The notes: generated by a model from the letters alone, not told the origin. Positions 40,673 to 54,829 are shown, numbered from the stretch's first letter. The stretch is 64,000 nucleotides of DNA from Corylus avellana (GCF_901000735.1 NC_081541.1:40641021-40705020), one strand, 5' to 3'. Made by a program: numbers and translations.

Positions 40673-41066
40673 GGGAAGATTTCATTTAATTCTCCCAAAC
40701 TTTCAGCGTTTTTGGAATCATCCCATAAACCTAAAAAAACTTTAAATTTAGTATATTTAGGTTTAAAAAGTTTGCAATGTCACCATTCTATTAGAATTTT
40801 CATATTTGGTCGTGGGTTCTATGGTTTTTCTTTGAATTTTAATTATTTAAAAATAATATAATTTCTCATGTATAGGGTTATAAAGGACATTTTACCTATA
40901 CTCAATCTGAATTAACCCTCCCTCAACTATAAGGTTCATAATGGTATGGTACCATAGAGGTGATATTGCAAGCTTTTAAAAACTAGTTAGAGAATTTTTT
41001 TAAGTTGAAGGAATGATCCTAAAAACATTGAAAACATTGAAAGTACAGGGAATTAAGTAAAGTTTC
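40673..41066. mobile_element. Large-hairpin MITE
   Basis: The left arm (GAAGATTTCATTTAATTCTC ... TTTTTGGAATCATCCC) is inverted in the right arm (GGAATGATCCTAAAAACATT ... GGAATTAAGTAAAGTTTC). Confidence 0.6.
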
Positions 41067-42299
41067 TTCTTTTTTTTACTTTTTGGAAAAGGAAACGTGT
41101 GAGTTGCGCCGAGCGAGTAGTGGGTTTTGTCTATTCGGGGCGGTGGGGAATGTATTGGGGTGACTGTCTCCAAAAAGTCAAGCATACCAGTCTGGTTGCA
41201 TTTGGTGGGAAAGGTTGACGTACCGTACGAAATGTTCATAACTTGGTCAGAGAGTTCAATTTTAATTAAAATATTAATTTCAATTATTATATAATATATA
41301 TCTCTAGGTGAGAGATTGAGTGGACTCAAATTGCAAATAAAAGATAAAAAAAATTTATAAATAAATAATTTCCAAGTCCTCTAAACTTTGCAGATTGAAT
41401 TTAGAGAAGGGAACCAGATCTCATTTGCAGATTGAATTTTATATTTATTTATAATTACTCCCAAATTCTTGAGATCAAACTTGGGTTGACATTTTTTGTT
41501 TATGGTTTTGGAAAATTGTTTTTTTTTAATGATCTGATTTGAAATCGTTTAATGGAATATAAAGTTAAGAAGTGTTTTCGACCGCATTCGAAAAGCTGTT
41601 TAATGTGAAAAATATTTAGGAAAGTTTTTTGGTAAACTTTTTGGAAAGTGTTGTCGGTTTTCAAAGAAGCAAATAATAAACATGCTTATTTTGAGAAAAC
41701 AAGGGTGTAAAGTTGACTTCTTACTTGTAAAAATTAATTTTTTTTAAGTAGTTGTACGGCTACCCTTAGCAAATGAAAAGGGCACTTACACGGTCTTGTA
41801 GCCACTCATGTTTTGTTGTGGTGGTCATATGACTACCTCTGAATAGATAGAGATGTTCATGTGGTTACCCTTTCTCCTCCGTTATGAGGGGTTGTGCCAC
41901 CATCTTTCTTCTTTGTTTTGATCTTTTTCAAAAAATTAAGTTTCCCTATCCCTTAAAAATTAAGGTGGAAAAATTTTCCTAAAAAGTGCATTGTTGGGTT
42001 TTATTTGTTGAAAAGTGTTTTAATGTTTTAGTTTTTGAAAAGTATTTTATGTTTTGAAAAGTGTTAAATATTAGGTTGTGTCCTAACAGCTACATGGTTC
42101 ATAGGTAACAGCCTAACAGGTTGTGCAAAAGTATTGTTTATTCATGTACAGTGGACACAATGATGTAAACTTTTCACATGTTACTACAAATATCTTTACC
42201 TGCTAGACATGTTGCAAACAAGTCTGCTACAAATTCATGGAGGGTTTTGTTTTTTTAAAAAAATTAATTAATTTTTTTAATTTAAAAAGGGTAGGTGAG

Positions 42300-42590
42300 A
42301 GAGATTAATTATGGCTAATATACTTGGGTGTGACTATTGTAGTACCTACTCACTAGAAGCCGCATAGGAGAGGTATAGACGATGGGAACCGTAGCTACTC
42401 TCTCAAATCCGACTGAATCATAATTTGACTCAACGCCATTAAGGCATTAATGAGAATTTAAGACGGCTAATACTCATTAGGCATATGTAAGAATTCTCCA
42501 CTACGGAGATTTGAAGCCACGCTCTAGTACATGGTTGGATTACTTAAAAAATTTTCTTATGCCATTGAACTACCACCATTGATAGTAAAT
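42300..42590 (-). mobile_element. SINE-like repeat
   Basis: On - it begins GGTGGTAGTTCAATGGCATA, carries GTGGCTTCAAATCTCC at the B-box position, and shares GTATAGACGATGGGAACC with the 22310 copy. Confidence 0.55.
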
Positions 42591-45500
42591 TTATGGAGGT
42601 CTTAAGGCCGTCTTTGGAGAGTTGCATTGTAATGGGTTTTCTTCGGGCAAATATGTGGAAGAGCTTCTAGCCTTTTCCATGCGTGTTTGACAAGCAAATG
42701 AAAGGGCTTTCGGGCGAATTATTAGGTCAAACTCAAAGCCCTTGAGCAACAAACAAGAGCATGAGATTGAGATGGATCTATACTCTCTCATGCTGAGCCA
42801 TATCTTATTGCTGCTCTCCTTGTGACTAGCTTGCTGATATGGGGAAAGTTTTGTTTACTAAAAGCCATGGCAAATAATAATAAAAATCTTATCGCTAAGA
42901 CATTAGATGACACCGCATTGCAAGCAAGAAAGTGCGTGTCGCACCATACCACCTTGCGACATAGAGTAACATGTGTCCGTTAAGAAACACCAAATACCTC
43001 GTTAATATTATGCCCAACGAAAACACGACACTTGGCAAGAGGTACACACAGCCTAGGGGTCGGTGACCAAACAATGCTCTTAATCATAGTATAATCCAAT
43101 AGTGGGCGAACACCTAATGGTACCTAAGCAGAGGAGAGAGAACCCACGAACGTAAAAAAACATAAGGTGTTGAGTGGTATGAATGTATTTTATTTTTTAT
43201 CCTCATTTTCATATGCACATATCTATTACTAACTTAAAAATCAGAAGTATTTTTTGCTGATACATCCGACAATCATCGGTGTTTATTTAACTCTTGATCA
43301 CAAATATTCGAAGGCTTGAGCTCGGACTCGGGACCGATCGTTTGTGTTGGCAGTTGGCACCGACTATTTAGATAATTAGAAAGCGCGAAAAACAAAAAGG
43401 AAAATGACGTCTATTATTTGGGTAATTTGATGGAGACAGATGGAGAATAAAAATCACTTCCATGATGTCCTCTTCTGTCATTTGGTTACTCTGGCAGTGC
43501 AAAAGCACTTTTAGGGTTTCAAACACGTAAACACAGCTATTTGACAGTAACTCTTCTTGCAAAAGCTAGCTCTATGATATACTGATCAAAATTTTACAGA
43601 CAAAAAGACAAAAGCTCCACTGTTTGCAGAAATATCAAACTGGATTTTTAGATGCTTTGGAGGAGATCATGACCTTCCAATTAATCTGACGGTTGACGAT
43701 TGGAAATTAATTTGATTGGGCCTCAAACTCTGAAACAATCTCAGCCGTTGAAAGTTGATTAGCTCACAGTCCACAATCCATATCTACCACAAATGAAAAT
43801 AAATACCACCACCCACCTAATTCCTGAGACCTCTCCTCCCCAACAAACTTTGTACAGTACCAGGAATTTTTCTCTGAATTTATTGAAATATTTATACAGT
43901 ACACTTTTTTTTTTCTTGGAGCAAAATGGGAAATGGGTGGGGGAGCTAGGGAAATCATAGACTACAACTTTCTATATGGGCTAACTAATTAATAGCATTT
44001 TACCTGTTGGGGGACCAATCATGAGGCCAACAATGTCGGAAATTCACATGGACTCTCTCGATACGGATCAAGCTAGAGCCTCACCAAGGGCATAGTGATA
44101 ATACGTCGCTGAATAAGGATTAATAGGCAAGAGTCTAGTCCTCTCACCAATTAATCTAATAAAATACAAGGATTTAACATGATTGTATTGGTCAATGAAT
44201 CCTACTAAAACATGCATATGTGATATGTGTGTGGCTGCATTCAAAGGCGGAATTAGGTTTATTTATTTTTTTTTTTGGGTGAGATTTGAACTCGTGTAAA
44301 TAAATAAAGATGCAATTAAATATAGTATCTCAATATGTGTATGCGCACAAGTTTTGTGGCATATATAGATAAATGAATCTTACATTTTGACATTTTGTCA
44401 ACTACTTCATCTTTTCGTGGTGTTTTCACAAAGAATGTGAGGGATCGAGGTCCCTCTATGGGATAAAGAAAGAGAGGGAAGAATCAGGACCTCATCGCAC
44501 CTTAATTAGCAACAAAAAATGAGAACTAGTAGAAAGCAGAAATCATCTTTGCAGGGGGGCACACTATAGAAAATCATATTTTTTTTAGGGATTATAAAAA
44601 ATTTTGGGGTAGCCAAAGACCCTACAACGATCACCGCCGCTGCCTACATTTGACATGCTATGAAGAAACTTGTTTTTTTGGACCTTTCTTTATATCTAAG
44701 TTCTTGTTTGCTAGGGGGTTTTCAGTTAACTTTATGTGATAACCTATATTTTCAGAACATCAATGAAAGTTCCCATCCTTGTGCATGTACCTGCGAAGTA
44801 ATTTATGTTTCTTTGTCTTATCCTAAGAAGGTTTGGACCACTGTCAAGTGCAACAACTACCTTGTGAGAAAAGTTTGTTCGAAAAATAAATTAAAAATAA
44901 TAATAATAATTAAATTGTGAGAAAAGTATTCCACCCACTAACTTAAGATAAGTCCCCCCTTTTGCTTACCATCCAACTGCTTGTTGGAGCTGCACCATCA
45001 AGAGGAGGGTATGTCTTCCTAGTTGGTGCCAGTTTGTCTGTCATTCTTCCCTAATTTATTCTGTTTCCAAACAACTTTTTGTGACTTCAAATAATCTTTC
45101 TCATGCAGTCCTTTTCTGGGTTCTATGTAATATACAATAATAAATATATGTGCACATCAAGAAGTTTCTTCCACTCGTTACCCAAACAAGAAAAAAGAAG
45201 AAAAAAAAGAGAGTAATTTGATCTTCCCCTAAAAATTGGCTCATGGATTAGGCCACTTTGTTTGGTTGTGCTACACTAATAATCTTTGAAATATGTTAAA
45301 TTTACAACTCTTTTATAATTTGTTGGCACGTCTCTCTCTCAACCTTTCCGATTGTTCGTATATGACACAAAACAAACATTTAACAAGTGAATCGTTTTTT
45401 TTTTTTAAAAAAAAGGACATAGTTAAAAATGCATATACGTGCTCTAGTGGTGTACATGCGGGTGGATATTAATCACCTGCACCCGCTATCCACACATGTG

Positions 45501-46194
45501 GATATAGATGCGAATAGCAATTTTAGGGTATGCGGATGTGGTGAATATATTTTTTATATTTAATAAATTTACCAAATCAACGTTGTTTTGTTGTTAAACA
45601 TCCAAACAACATTGTTTTAGGTTTTTTTTCTTCTTTACAATTTACTCATTCACATGGGCAAAAAAAGCAATACTAATGTGAAATTAATATATTTTCAAAA
45701 CATTAGGGCATAACAAAATTAAAACAACTCCAAAACATCAAATTAGCATTTTTTGAAATTGTTTAAAATATGTTGTAATAGAGGCCCAAATAAGACCCAT
45801 GAGACTAAAATAGGCCCATTACGTAAAATGTGGATAGCAGATAATAACTTTAATAACCGCACAGATGCAGTTGGATGTAAATACCTAAAAGTAATATCCG
45901 CATTTTGCGGATGCGGTTGCGAATATTGCAAATAACCGCATCCGCAAAATGCGGATATTAATATTGCAAATAACTGCATCCACATGTACACCCCTAATGT
46001 GCTCTAAGGATAAATTACTGTCAACTTATATAGGAGGAAATAACAAGGTAGCATGAATTCCTATCTTGTGACATTTTTATAGAAGATGAAGGAATTTATT
46101 TCTATCCATCACTTGATCTTGAAGTCTCAATTCATGTACAACAATAAGCCCATCATGCCAAATGTGGGTAAACATAAGCCAAACTCCAATTAAG

Positions 46195-46435
46195 AGTCTG
46201 TTTGAGTATGCGTTTGAATGACTTAAAAGTGCGTTTAATACTCAAAAATTCTGTTTTTGAAAGGAAAAAAAAAGTACCCGTTTTGTTAAAAAAATTGAAA
46301 ACGCTTTTAAGGGTTCAAAAAGCCTAAAAATGGTTAAAACACATTTTTGACAAAAGCTTCATTTTTAAGCTTTTCTCAAAAAGCGTATTTTTTACTTAAA
46401 AACTATATTTTTCAAACACAATCTCAAACATGCTA
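46195..46435. mobile_element. hAT-like MITE, intergenic copy
   Basis: Ends AGTCTGTTTGAGTATGCG and CACAATCTCAAACATGCT, with a TTTTGACAAAAGCTT-like interior, match the other three copies. Confidence 0.5.
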
Positions 46436-48967
46436 TAAGTCATGCATTAATTTATTATTATTATTATTATTATTATTTTTTTTTTTTTTTAAAAAAAAAC
46501 ATTTACTAATTATTAATAGTTCAAGGCAAATCAATTATTAATAGCAATAAAAAGTAAGAGTGAAAGAGGGGTAAAACAAAGAGAAAACAAAAGGAGAAAT
46601 AGAAAGGAAGTTTCCCATCAGCCTAGCCCTAGACCATGTCCAAAAACCTTTGCTTTAAGGGGCACAAAGAGCAAAGAACCAACAAGGATAATAGATTTAA
46701 ACTTTTTGTGGCGTCCCACGAAACTTCCACATTTTTATGAAAAAGTATAAAAATTATACATGGTCCCTCAACCTTGCACCAAACTTTTCTAACACTTCCC
46801 TTGAGTAGGGAGGAAAAAAGCATGACAAAACCAAATAAAGAAGCAAGCCAAAAGGTAATATGTGTGGCCTTACTAGCATACATCACATTCATACATAGGA
46901 GACTACCTCGGTTAAAAAAATAACGCCATCGGCCGAAAGGGCACGGTACATTAACCTTAAAGCCTCAGAAGTGCAAAGGTTATCTATTTAAAAATTTAGA
47001 ACACTTATAAATCACTATGATGCACGCTAGGAGAAAAATATTTTACGGAAGACGCTAAAATTTTCATAACATAATTTAAGTAGAGATATGTAGTGGTTTT
47101 CCATGCATGTCCTAAAGCAATTACTAATTAAAGTCATAATAAAGAAATATGGGATTGCAAATTTCCTCTTTATAAAGAGCCTAAGCATCCCGGCCTCCTA
47201 TCTCGGTCACCTTATAAAGAGTGAGCAAAAAGGCTTAACGAGCAACATTTCTAAGGGATTTAAAATAGTTAGTTTGAAAATATTTTAAGCGATTAGAAAA
47301 AAAGAAAATATTTTAAGCAAAGACTTAGAAATTTATATAATGTGCATATGACATATAACATAAACTTTTCTTGCTTAACACAGCATTTTTCTTAATCTTT
47401 CTTAACAAAACATGTGTCAAAAAAAAAAAAAATTATAAATCAACTTCTTTCATTAAACTTCTACATAATCTTGATTTTTGAACGAGTAAAAACTTATCTT
47501 TTCACTTGTTATATATAGCATCACATACTATTACACCATGTATGCATGGGGTTGTGCAATTTAATCTCCGAGGATCTGGTAACACCTGTGACCGCAGATG
47601 CGCTATGCCCAACTAATTAACTTTTAGGAGCACTTAGCATGGCAAACTTAGTGGTGGCCACACTGTCACGCAATTGTAACTCCAGTGTGGTGCGCTCTAT
47701 CTTAGTCTCAATACAACACTACTAGCTTTTCCTTAAGGCCAAATAGATACTTAATATAATTAAGGTTTAACCTAAACACATACTTATCCTTTACTTCTTG
47801 ATACTCTTTTTAATTAGATAATACTTTGCATGTGTAGATGATACCCTTCATTCAAGTATAAGAAATTTTGGAAAGTTTTCTAAAATTGAAACTTTCTAGA
47901 TTTGGAAAGTTTCTACTAGAAACTTTCATAATTTGAAAACTTCCTTTCATAATTAAGCATTGGTCATTGGTACCCACATTTGAATGATAACTTAGTTGTA
48001 AAACATTTTGATACATTGAGCAGTTAAAACACATGATAAAACTTGAAACATGAACTATTGACAACATGTAATAAGTGCAATGACAAGAATGAAACATTAA
48101 AACATTTTTAAGAGAAAACATGGTTTCATAATCATTGAGAATCAAATACATTCAGATGAGATAGGGATTAATTGCTTTCTGAATCATAAAACAAAACTTT
48201 GTAGGATAGTTAAACTCTTAGACTAATTTTTCATAAAATGCATAATCCAGAAGCAATAAACACTGAAATTAAAATGCATCATAAGATTTTAAATTCCTTG
48301 ATCCTCTATGTCATGTGTTATAATTAAACTATTAAATTATAGGTATCATTCGAGATGGAGTTGAATTTTTATTATTATTATTATTATTTAAACTCTTACG
48401 GTCTTCTTTAAAAGGCTTTGATCCAATTTTTACTAAGCTAACTATGCCCAATATCATTGGCTTACACAACCAAACCGAACAATTTGGGCCAATTCACATA
48501 CTAAGCCCACACCCTAAGGTGACCGGGTATGTGGCTAGACAGATAAGTCTCATATGGACTCTCTCATATTACTTGCCTAAATTACTAGCAATTTGAGCAA
48601 GTGATTTATGTAAATCTCAAAATGTGTCTGTGACATGCTGATCTCTAAGAACCATGTGTCCTCAATAAAAGAGTAACTGCAAAGTAGGACTCAAAAAAGA
48701 AGTATAACCACAAAGATCAAGATGGATCAAACATAGAACAACTTCTGGCTTTGTCATCATAACTAGTCCTCCCTCATATGGACTCAAATGCTGCAATGGG
48801 AAACCCCATGAGCACAAAATATTAGGAGGAAATGTAGCAACACTAGACTATACATAATTTTACACCAGTAAAATGTGAATACTAAAATCGTCAGCTAGAA
48901 AGAGAAGAGATGAAAGTTGAGGAGAAGTTACAGCCATGAGATAGAATACAACTTCCTCAATCAAAGC

Positions 48968-51900
48968 TTACTGTGGTTTGTCTGATAGGCTTAAGAGGGA
49001 TTTGAGTACACCTGGGCTGATCTTGTCAGCAAGGGCACCTTTTTCTGAAATCAAAAGGGCCTTCTCCTTCATCTGGCTCTGTAGTTGTTTTGCATCAAAG
49101 TCGAGTCGTGCTTGATCTGCATTACAAGGATAAAACCTGTTAAAGAAAATAAATAGTGGGTTTATATTATTTTCTCCCACATTACTGATATTTGAGTAAT
49201 GCTATATACCATATTTTTATCCCACAACTATCCCATAATGTTGAAGTGTTAACAAAGACCAATACAAGGGTTGGTAGCACGTGAGAAAAAAATGTGGTTC
49301 TTAGCATTATTTTTATTATTTATAAGAGGAATACAAGTCAAGATAGAGATAAATATTATGAATCTAAACAAACTGAACTACTACCAAACCAAGATAAGGA
49401 TAAATACGAGTATACCACTAACCTACAAAACTCAACTAGATAAATGATAAAGATAGAATCCTCTAACAATCCCCCTGGAGTTAGAGATTATAAAATAATC
49501 CCAACTTGGAACAAATAAATGTAGCACATCCATGAAAAAGGGCTTTTGCAGTAACAAAAACTACTTCACTCAAAAAAATGTCACGAACAAAATCAACAAA
49601 CCAAACAGGCTGTAAAAACAGCCTGACTCGACCAAGAAACAAACTGAATTGGCTGAAAAAAAAAAAAAAAAAAAAAAAAACAATTGACTGACTGAAAAAC
49701 CAACGAACTGATCAAAAAACCAACTGAATCAGCCAAAAACAAATGAAATTGGCTTAAAAACCAACTGAACCAGCTGAAAAAAAAAACATTCTGAATTGGC
49801 TGAAACCCAACAAAACATGGCAGAAAACAACTTGAACCAGCCGAAACAAGAATTGAACAGGCTGAAACTCCATAAACTCGACCAAAAACTATCAAAACAG
49901 GCCGAGCTACAATTAATCCAGTTGGAAAGACAACTGAACTTGCTGAACCTCATGATACTCAGCCGAAAACTTCCGTGAAAGACTGGACTCACACAAAACA
50001 CATCAGAAAGTAATGGAAACCAGTCACCGGATACAGTTTACATTACATGGCCACAAACAATTGATGCCCAACTACAGGAATGAGGTTGATGACAGAAAAA
50101 GCTGCCATCAACCTCCAACCACTAATCCCACAACACAAAGAAAACAAAGAACAAAGAGTTATTTCTCCAGTTTGTGTGATTCACTCATTTGAAAATTGTT
50201 CTAACAGTATTAGAGTAGAGGTAATGAGTTTAAACCCTGACTCCATAATTCACCTCCTATTTAAAATTATATATTTCACGTGTTGACATCATCTGTAAAA
50301 GGGAGTTTGAGCCCATACATGAGAGAGAGTATCAAAACATTAATTAAATGATTAAATTTACCCATTTCTATCAGCTTAAGCTTTTGGGACAAGCAATGAA
50401 CTCAACATTAATAACATTTCAAACCCCACATGTTCTCAGCTAAAACATGATAGAAGTAGGAAGTGAAAAGTCAAATAGCCTATTTATTTGATAAATCTAA
50501 ATGCACGGGGACAAAGAAGAGGGTATTGAACCTCCTAGGGACAATGAAGTACTACCACTACCAGAGTTTAACATTGAACATAATGGCATTTTTAGATAAA
50601 TTTTAAATATTAGAATGACATAAAATTGTATCTGGATATCAGCTTTTTAAATAAGAAAGATCAAGAACATGATTCTTTCATCCAACTATTATCAATCAAT
50701 ACCAGGAATTGATAAATCTAAATCCACGGGGACAAAGAGAAGAGGGTATTGAACCTCCTAGGGACAATGAAGTACTACCACTACCAGAGTTTAACATTTA
50801 ACATAATGGCATTTTTAGATAAATTTTAAATATTAGAATGACATAAAATTGCATTTGGATATCAGCTTTTTAAATAAGAAAGATCAAGAACATGATTCTT
50901 TCATCCAACTATTATCAATCAATACCAGGATCATTTGGCATGCATGTAGGGAGACCCACAACGCTTTTGCTAGCACAAATTGCAAACCATCCTAAAGTAA
51001 TTAAAAACTGCTACAAAGGCAAAGCATACACTTAGCCTTGGCAACAATTACAATGATTGAAATGAGGGCATGAAGTCCAACATATCTAGCCAATAATAAA
51101 ATCAAATTATCAGGGACGTTCAACACTTTAATAGATAAATCATCTATGAGTTCCTTTACTTGTAATTACTTATAGTGATCATCAGACAAGTTTATTTCTT
51201 GAAAGGGTCTTCCAACTTCCAAGGCATAGCTGTTGAGGAATTTAAAACAATCAATCAATCAATCAGGTCTATCACTGCATCAAAATAGGTTTTATTCTAT
51301 ATTTACAAATATCTCTACCACATCAAATAATCAACCCTTTTTCTATTGCATTTTACAAACAAATTTAAGACGTGATCATTTACATGAGAACAATTTTCCT
51401 TTTTATAAGTAATCAAAATTCATTAAAATCAAAGGGCACACCCACGTACATATGATGTATACAACACCTACCCAGAAAAAGAAAAACAAGCAAAAAAGTC
51501 ATGAAAACTAGAAATATGATAGCAATCATTAGCAGCCATATAAAGGAAAAGGGTATTATAGAAAAAGGCCTTTAATTCCGCCACCGTCCTCTCACTATCT
51601 TTAAAGCTTTGATCATTTATTTCTATCCAAATGCAGAATCATCGTCCAAACATCTTTGCTTTGAAGACTACCAAACTGCCCTCTCCAACAAGCAAAGAAG
51701 TCTCTTACTCGACAAGGCATGTCCCATGCTAAATTGAACAAGCCAAAGATAGAGTTCTATAAGGCAGTAGATGAAGTAACAAGTGGTCAAGGGTTTCCCC
51801 ACTCTTCTTACACAAGTAGCACCAATCTACTACAATGATGTGTCGCTTCCTCAAGTTATTCAAGGTGAGAATCTTACCTAAAACAGCAGACCAAGCAAAG

Positions 51901-54563
51901 AAATTCAAGGGAGCCTTACTTCGCCAAATAAACCTCCAAGGGAAAGAAGAGTTGTCATGGGGAATTAAGACAATATAGAACGATCTTACATCAAACAAGC
52001 CCTTCTTGAAGGGGTTCCAACAAAGCTTGTCTACACTGTCTTGTTTCAAACATATGGAATACAATTGATCAAAGAATGAAGTAAAGAATTCCAACTCCCA
52101 ATTTAGCATCATTCTTACGTACAAAATTATCATTCCACTGAGGAGAGCCATTAACAAATTGAAGAAGGTCTTTATGGAAGCACCCCTTAAGCAAATAATG
52201 TTGAACCTTAAGGGAAGCTCCCAACACCATACATCATTCCAAAAATTAATCTTAGAGCTGCCACCCACCACAAACCTACTAAATCTAGAAAACTCCTTCC
52301 AAACACTCCTAATGAATTTCCAGAGACCCATCCCATAAGAACCGTTGACTCCATTAGAACACCACCCACCCCACTAACTCCCATATTTATGATCCACTAC
52401 GACTTTCCACAAGGCCTCCCTCTCATAAGGGTAACACCATAACCACTTACCCATAAGAGCTCGGTTGAACACAAGCAACTTTCAAATCCCCAAAACCTCT
52501 CAAAAATCGAAGAACGCATCTTGCACCAGCTTACCAAATGAAATTTAACCTCATCACCCATACCTTCCCACAAGAAATCCTGTTGTAACTTCTCAATTTG
52601 GTTGGCAACGCTAGCCAGGATGGGAAATAGAGACATGAAGTAGGTAGGCACGCAAGTCGGACAGAGTGCTCTTGATTAGGGTAATCCTACCCCATTTGGA
52701 CAAGTACAGCTGCTTCCAACCAGTTAAACAACATTCAATCTTCTTAATAATGTCATCCTAAGTAGATTTGGCTTTAAAAGAAGCACCCAACGGAGGATCT
52801 AGGGCTATTGTTCAATCTTCTCAATCCAAAATTTAATTTGTGTATATGACCTAGAAGAGTTGTAATAGGCTATTGTTTACCTTGAGTTGAATAAGATAGA
52901 AAGAAGCTTAGCTTACATAGAGTAGCTTAGCTTTCATATGTATACGTATAGAAAACATATTTGCATACTCATCTACATATATGAATAAATAAGCATACAT
53001 TGATAATTACATTCATCACAAAAGGACATAACTACTGGAATGATCAAAAGCCCCATTTCCAATGCATGACAAATTTGTATTTCCACAACAAATCAAGACA
53101 CTCCCAAGTATTCCTTACTAAATCATTTCATTTGATAGGTAAAAAAAAATTATGTTGCTCATATTTATCATATTACAAACTAATTTAACCACCTAGCTGC
53201 ATTAAATAAGAAAAACCAGAGAAAAACCTGTTTCCAAGATGGTGTGAGCAGCATGAAACGGAATCCTAGAAAACATATCAGTCCCCGGGAACATCATCCA
53301 TGTATGCTCATTGAAGTCATGGTTGCCACATGTGGCACATACATCCTTCACCAAGGGCCGATGTTCAGGCCCCCCAATTTCCTTCATAATTGATTCAAAC
53401 GGAGACGGCACACTAGTCTTCGTTGTTCGAGCTCTCTTCCTCAGTGCAGTAAGTGCTTCCCTGGTCCCATTTCTCACTCTATCGTTTTCAACCAGCTACA
53501 ATTTCATCACAGAAATCAGTAACCCTCCAATTGTTCACAGAGAAACCTTGTGATGTGTGTGTTTCTCTCTATTATACGTGTACACACACATATAGGTTGA
53601 GTTCAAGCGTACACCTAATTTAACTCTTTCCTGTGTTACACCACTCAATAAATTTCAATCCAGATTAATATTTTGCTACTCTACTGTTAATATTTTGCTA
53701 CTCTACCTTGCATGCTAAATTTCACACCAAACCGATGTCATTTACTACCTAAACTAAAACTCATTTGTTTCATAGATTTTTAAGATGCTCCAACCACATG
53801 ACCGGTGATAAAGCGAAATTATTCGGTATGTCCGAATTTAAAGGAGGCAGAATCGTAGTGTCAGCTAACAACTCAATGCCACCAATCACTCACATCAACA
53901 ACACTGATTGTGACATGTTTTGGTCCTTGTGAAGTGCAACTGTAGAATCTATATCATGTGCCTGGTATGATAAAAAGAAGTTAATGTCAGTGTTCTAAAT
54001 GAGACAGTTCTCCATCTCCGATTGTCTTGATATTTGGTTAGCAAACTGAAAACCCAATGGTGGGTTCAGGATTATATTGATCAATATGAAAAATTATTAA
54101 GTGATTAACATTACAAAAGAGATAACTTAAAACTTAACCGTATACATACTTTCATATATAGAATTCACAAAATGTATATAGACAATGTTCACTTAATAAG
54201 TCAACCAAGCCAAATATTTGAATCAGAAAATTTTTCGTTTCTCAATTACCACATAACAAAAGATCTTTGGGTCTGTTTGTTATCGTAATTCACTTTCTTT
54301 TTCCTTCTTTCCTACCATTTGATCTACTTCCTGTTTGAGTGGCACATTTCTTCAGCATTCACTCCTCATACATGCATTAAAGAACCCAAATTTCAATTTC
54401 TGTTTATGTTTTCCCACTCTTTCTTAGCATCCAAAACAAAAACCTCAAAGTAGAAATTTGTGGGTATCGATAAATCTACCTGCTGCCGGGCTAATAGAAG
54501 ATACTCAGCTTCAGTTTCAAGCTCGATTAGGCGCTCCTGGAATCGCTTCATACCCTCATCCAT
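48968..54563 (-). CDS. PDRG1: PDRG1-like protein (p53 and DNA damage-regulated 1 family), 166 aa
   Basis: Exons on - are 54563-54480, 53495-53228 and 49116-48968. All junctions are GT-AG and in frame (501 nt, 166 aa). The N-terminus (residues 1-35) is a charged heptad-like helix ([20 protein letters not shown]). A conserved-looking core follows ([18 protein letters not shown], then C81-A-T-C84, [20 protein letters not shown]). The end is helical and charged ([17 protein letters not shown]). Plant proteins of this form are annotated as p53/DNA damage-regulated protein; animal PDRG1 is a prefoldin-like partner of the R2TP chaperone complex. That function is inference here. An earlier in-frame ATG at 54581 would add six residues; I chose 54563 by resemblance to the family. 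The gene is notable for its 4.1 kb TE-filled intron 2. Confidence 0.75.
49600..49985. repeat. Degenerate minisatellite in PDRG1-like intron 2
   Basis: Units of about 20-30 bases resembling AACTGAATTGGCTGAAAAACC recur many times with substitutions, interrupted by an A-run of about 26 bases near 49657. Translation on either strand is repetitive and resembles no known protein, so I treat it as non-coding. Confidence 0.65.
50206..50407 (+). mobile_element. TRIM remnant in PDRG1-like intron 2
   Basis: A decayed primer-binding site (GTATTAGAG near 50207) follows TTCTAACA. It is followed by an inner part (TTCACCTCCTATTTAAA), a GGGAGTTTGAGCCCATACAT polypurine side, and an LTR with TTAATTAAATGATTAAATTT, CAGCTTAAGCTTTTGGGA and a CTCAACA end. 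It is antisense to the host gene. Confidence 0.65.
50488..50930. repeat. 221-bp tandem duplication in PDRG1-like intron 2
   Basis: Copy 1 (50488-50708) and copy 2 (50709-50930) both start TTGATAAATCTAAAT and run to AATACCAGGA. They differ at only a few positions (for example TGCACGG against TCCACGG), so the duplication is recent. Confidence 0.9.
51398..52790 (-). mobile_element. 5'-truncated LINE (L1-type) fragment
   Basis: Two reading-frame blocks on - match the end of plant LINE ORF2. Block 52397-52651 has the [24 protein letters not shown] stretch after the reverse transcriptase. Block 51729-52331 has the zinc-binding RT tail ([29 protein letters not shown]). A frame break and stops separate and interrupt them, so it is dead. 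The 3' end at about 51400 reads on - as ...TTTGATTACTTATAAAAAGG, a familiar plant LINE terminus. It lies in the same sense as the host gene. Confidence 0.75.
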
Positions 54564-54829
54564 CTCCGATGAACAGAACAAAAAAGATTGAATGCTTTTT
54601 TATGCGATTAGCCAAACAAGTATCAATCGGCAAGGAGTCAAGAGAGCGAGTCTTCGGTTAGGTCGGCGTGAGAGCCGAGACGCTCTGCTCTTCAGCCGGG
54701 TCTTTCAGCTCCAACCAGACCTCCGAGGAATCAGAAAATCCTACGGTGGATTCGAATAATTGGGCTTGTGGGCTTGGGATCCAGAATCTTCTAATATCAC
54801 TAGAACAACATCATGCATTTGCCTTTATT

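Larger units (their letters stand above)
31512..48967. other. 17-kb intergenic region between SPL8 and the PDRG1-like gene
   Basis: No supportable gene. It holds the repeats listed separately. Less AT-rich patches at 31840-32060, 44400-45010 and 47520-47700 have no homology I recognise. Some may be old LTR-retrotransposon pieces. Confidence 0.5.
49117..53227 (-). other. PDRG1-like intron 2, a nested repeat reservoir
   Basis: Within 4.1 kb it holds a degenerate minisatellite (49600-49985), a TRIM remnant (50206-50407), a 221 bp tandem duplication (50488-50930) and a LINE fragment (51398-52790). The flanks at 49117-49590 and 52790-53227 are AT-rich and featureless. Confidence 0.8.

Noticed and set aside
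41000..41329. 109-codon frame on -
   Set aside because: It overlaps the right arm of a hairpin MITE, has low-complexity composition and resembles no family I know.
44660..44920. 86-codon frame on + starting with a hydrophobic stretch
   Set aside because: It looks like a signal peptide by chance. The frame runs into an AT repeat and no family is recognisable.
49590..50001. Cysteine/phenylalanine-rich frames on - and a CRISPR-like regular repeat
   Set aside because: The frames arise from the minisatellite. Units are degenerate without conserved spacers, and the locus is eukaryotic.
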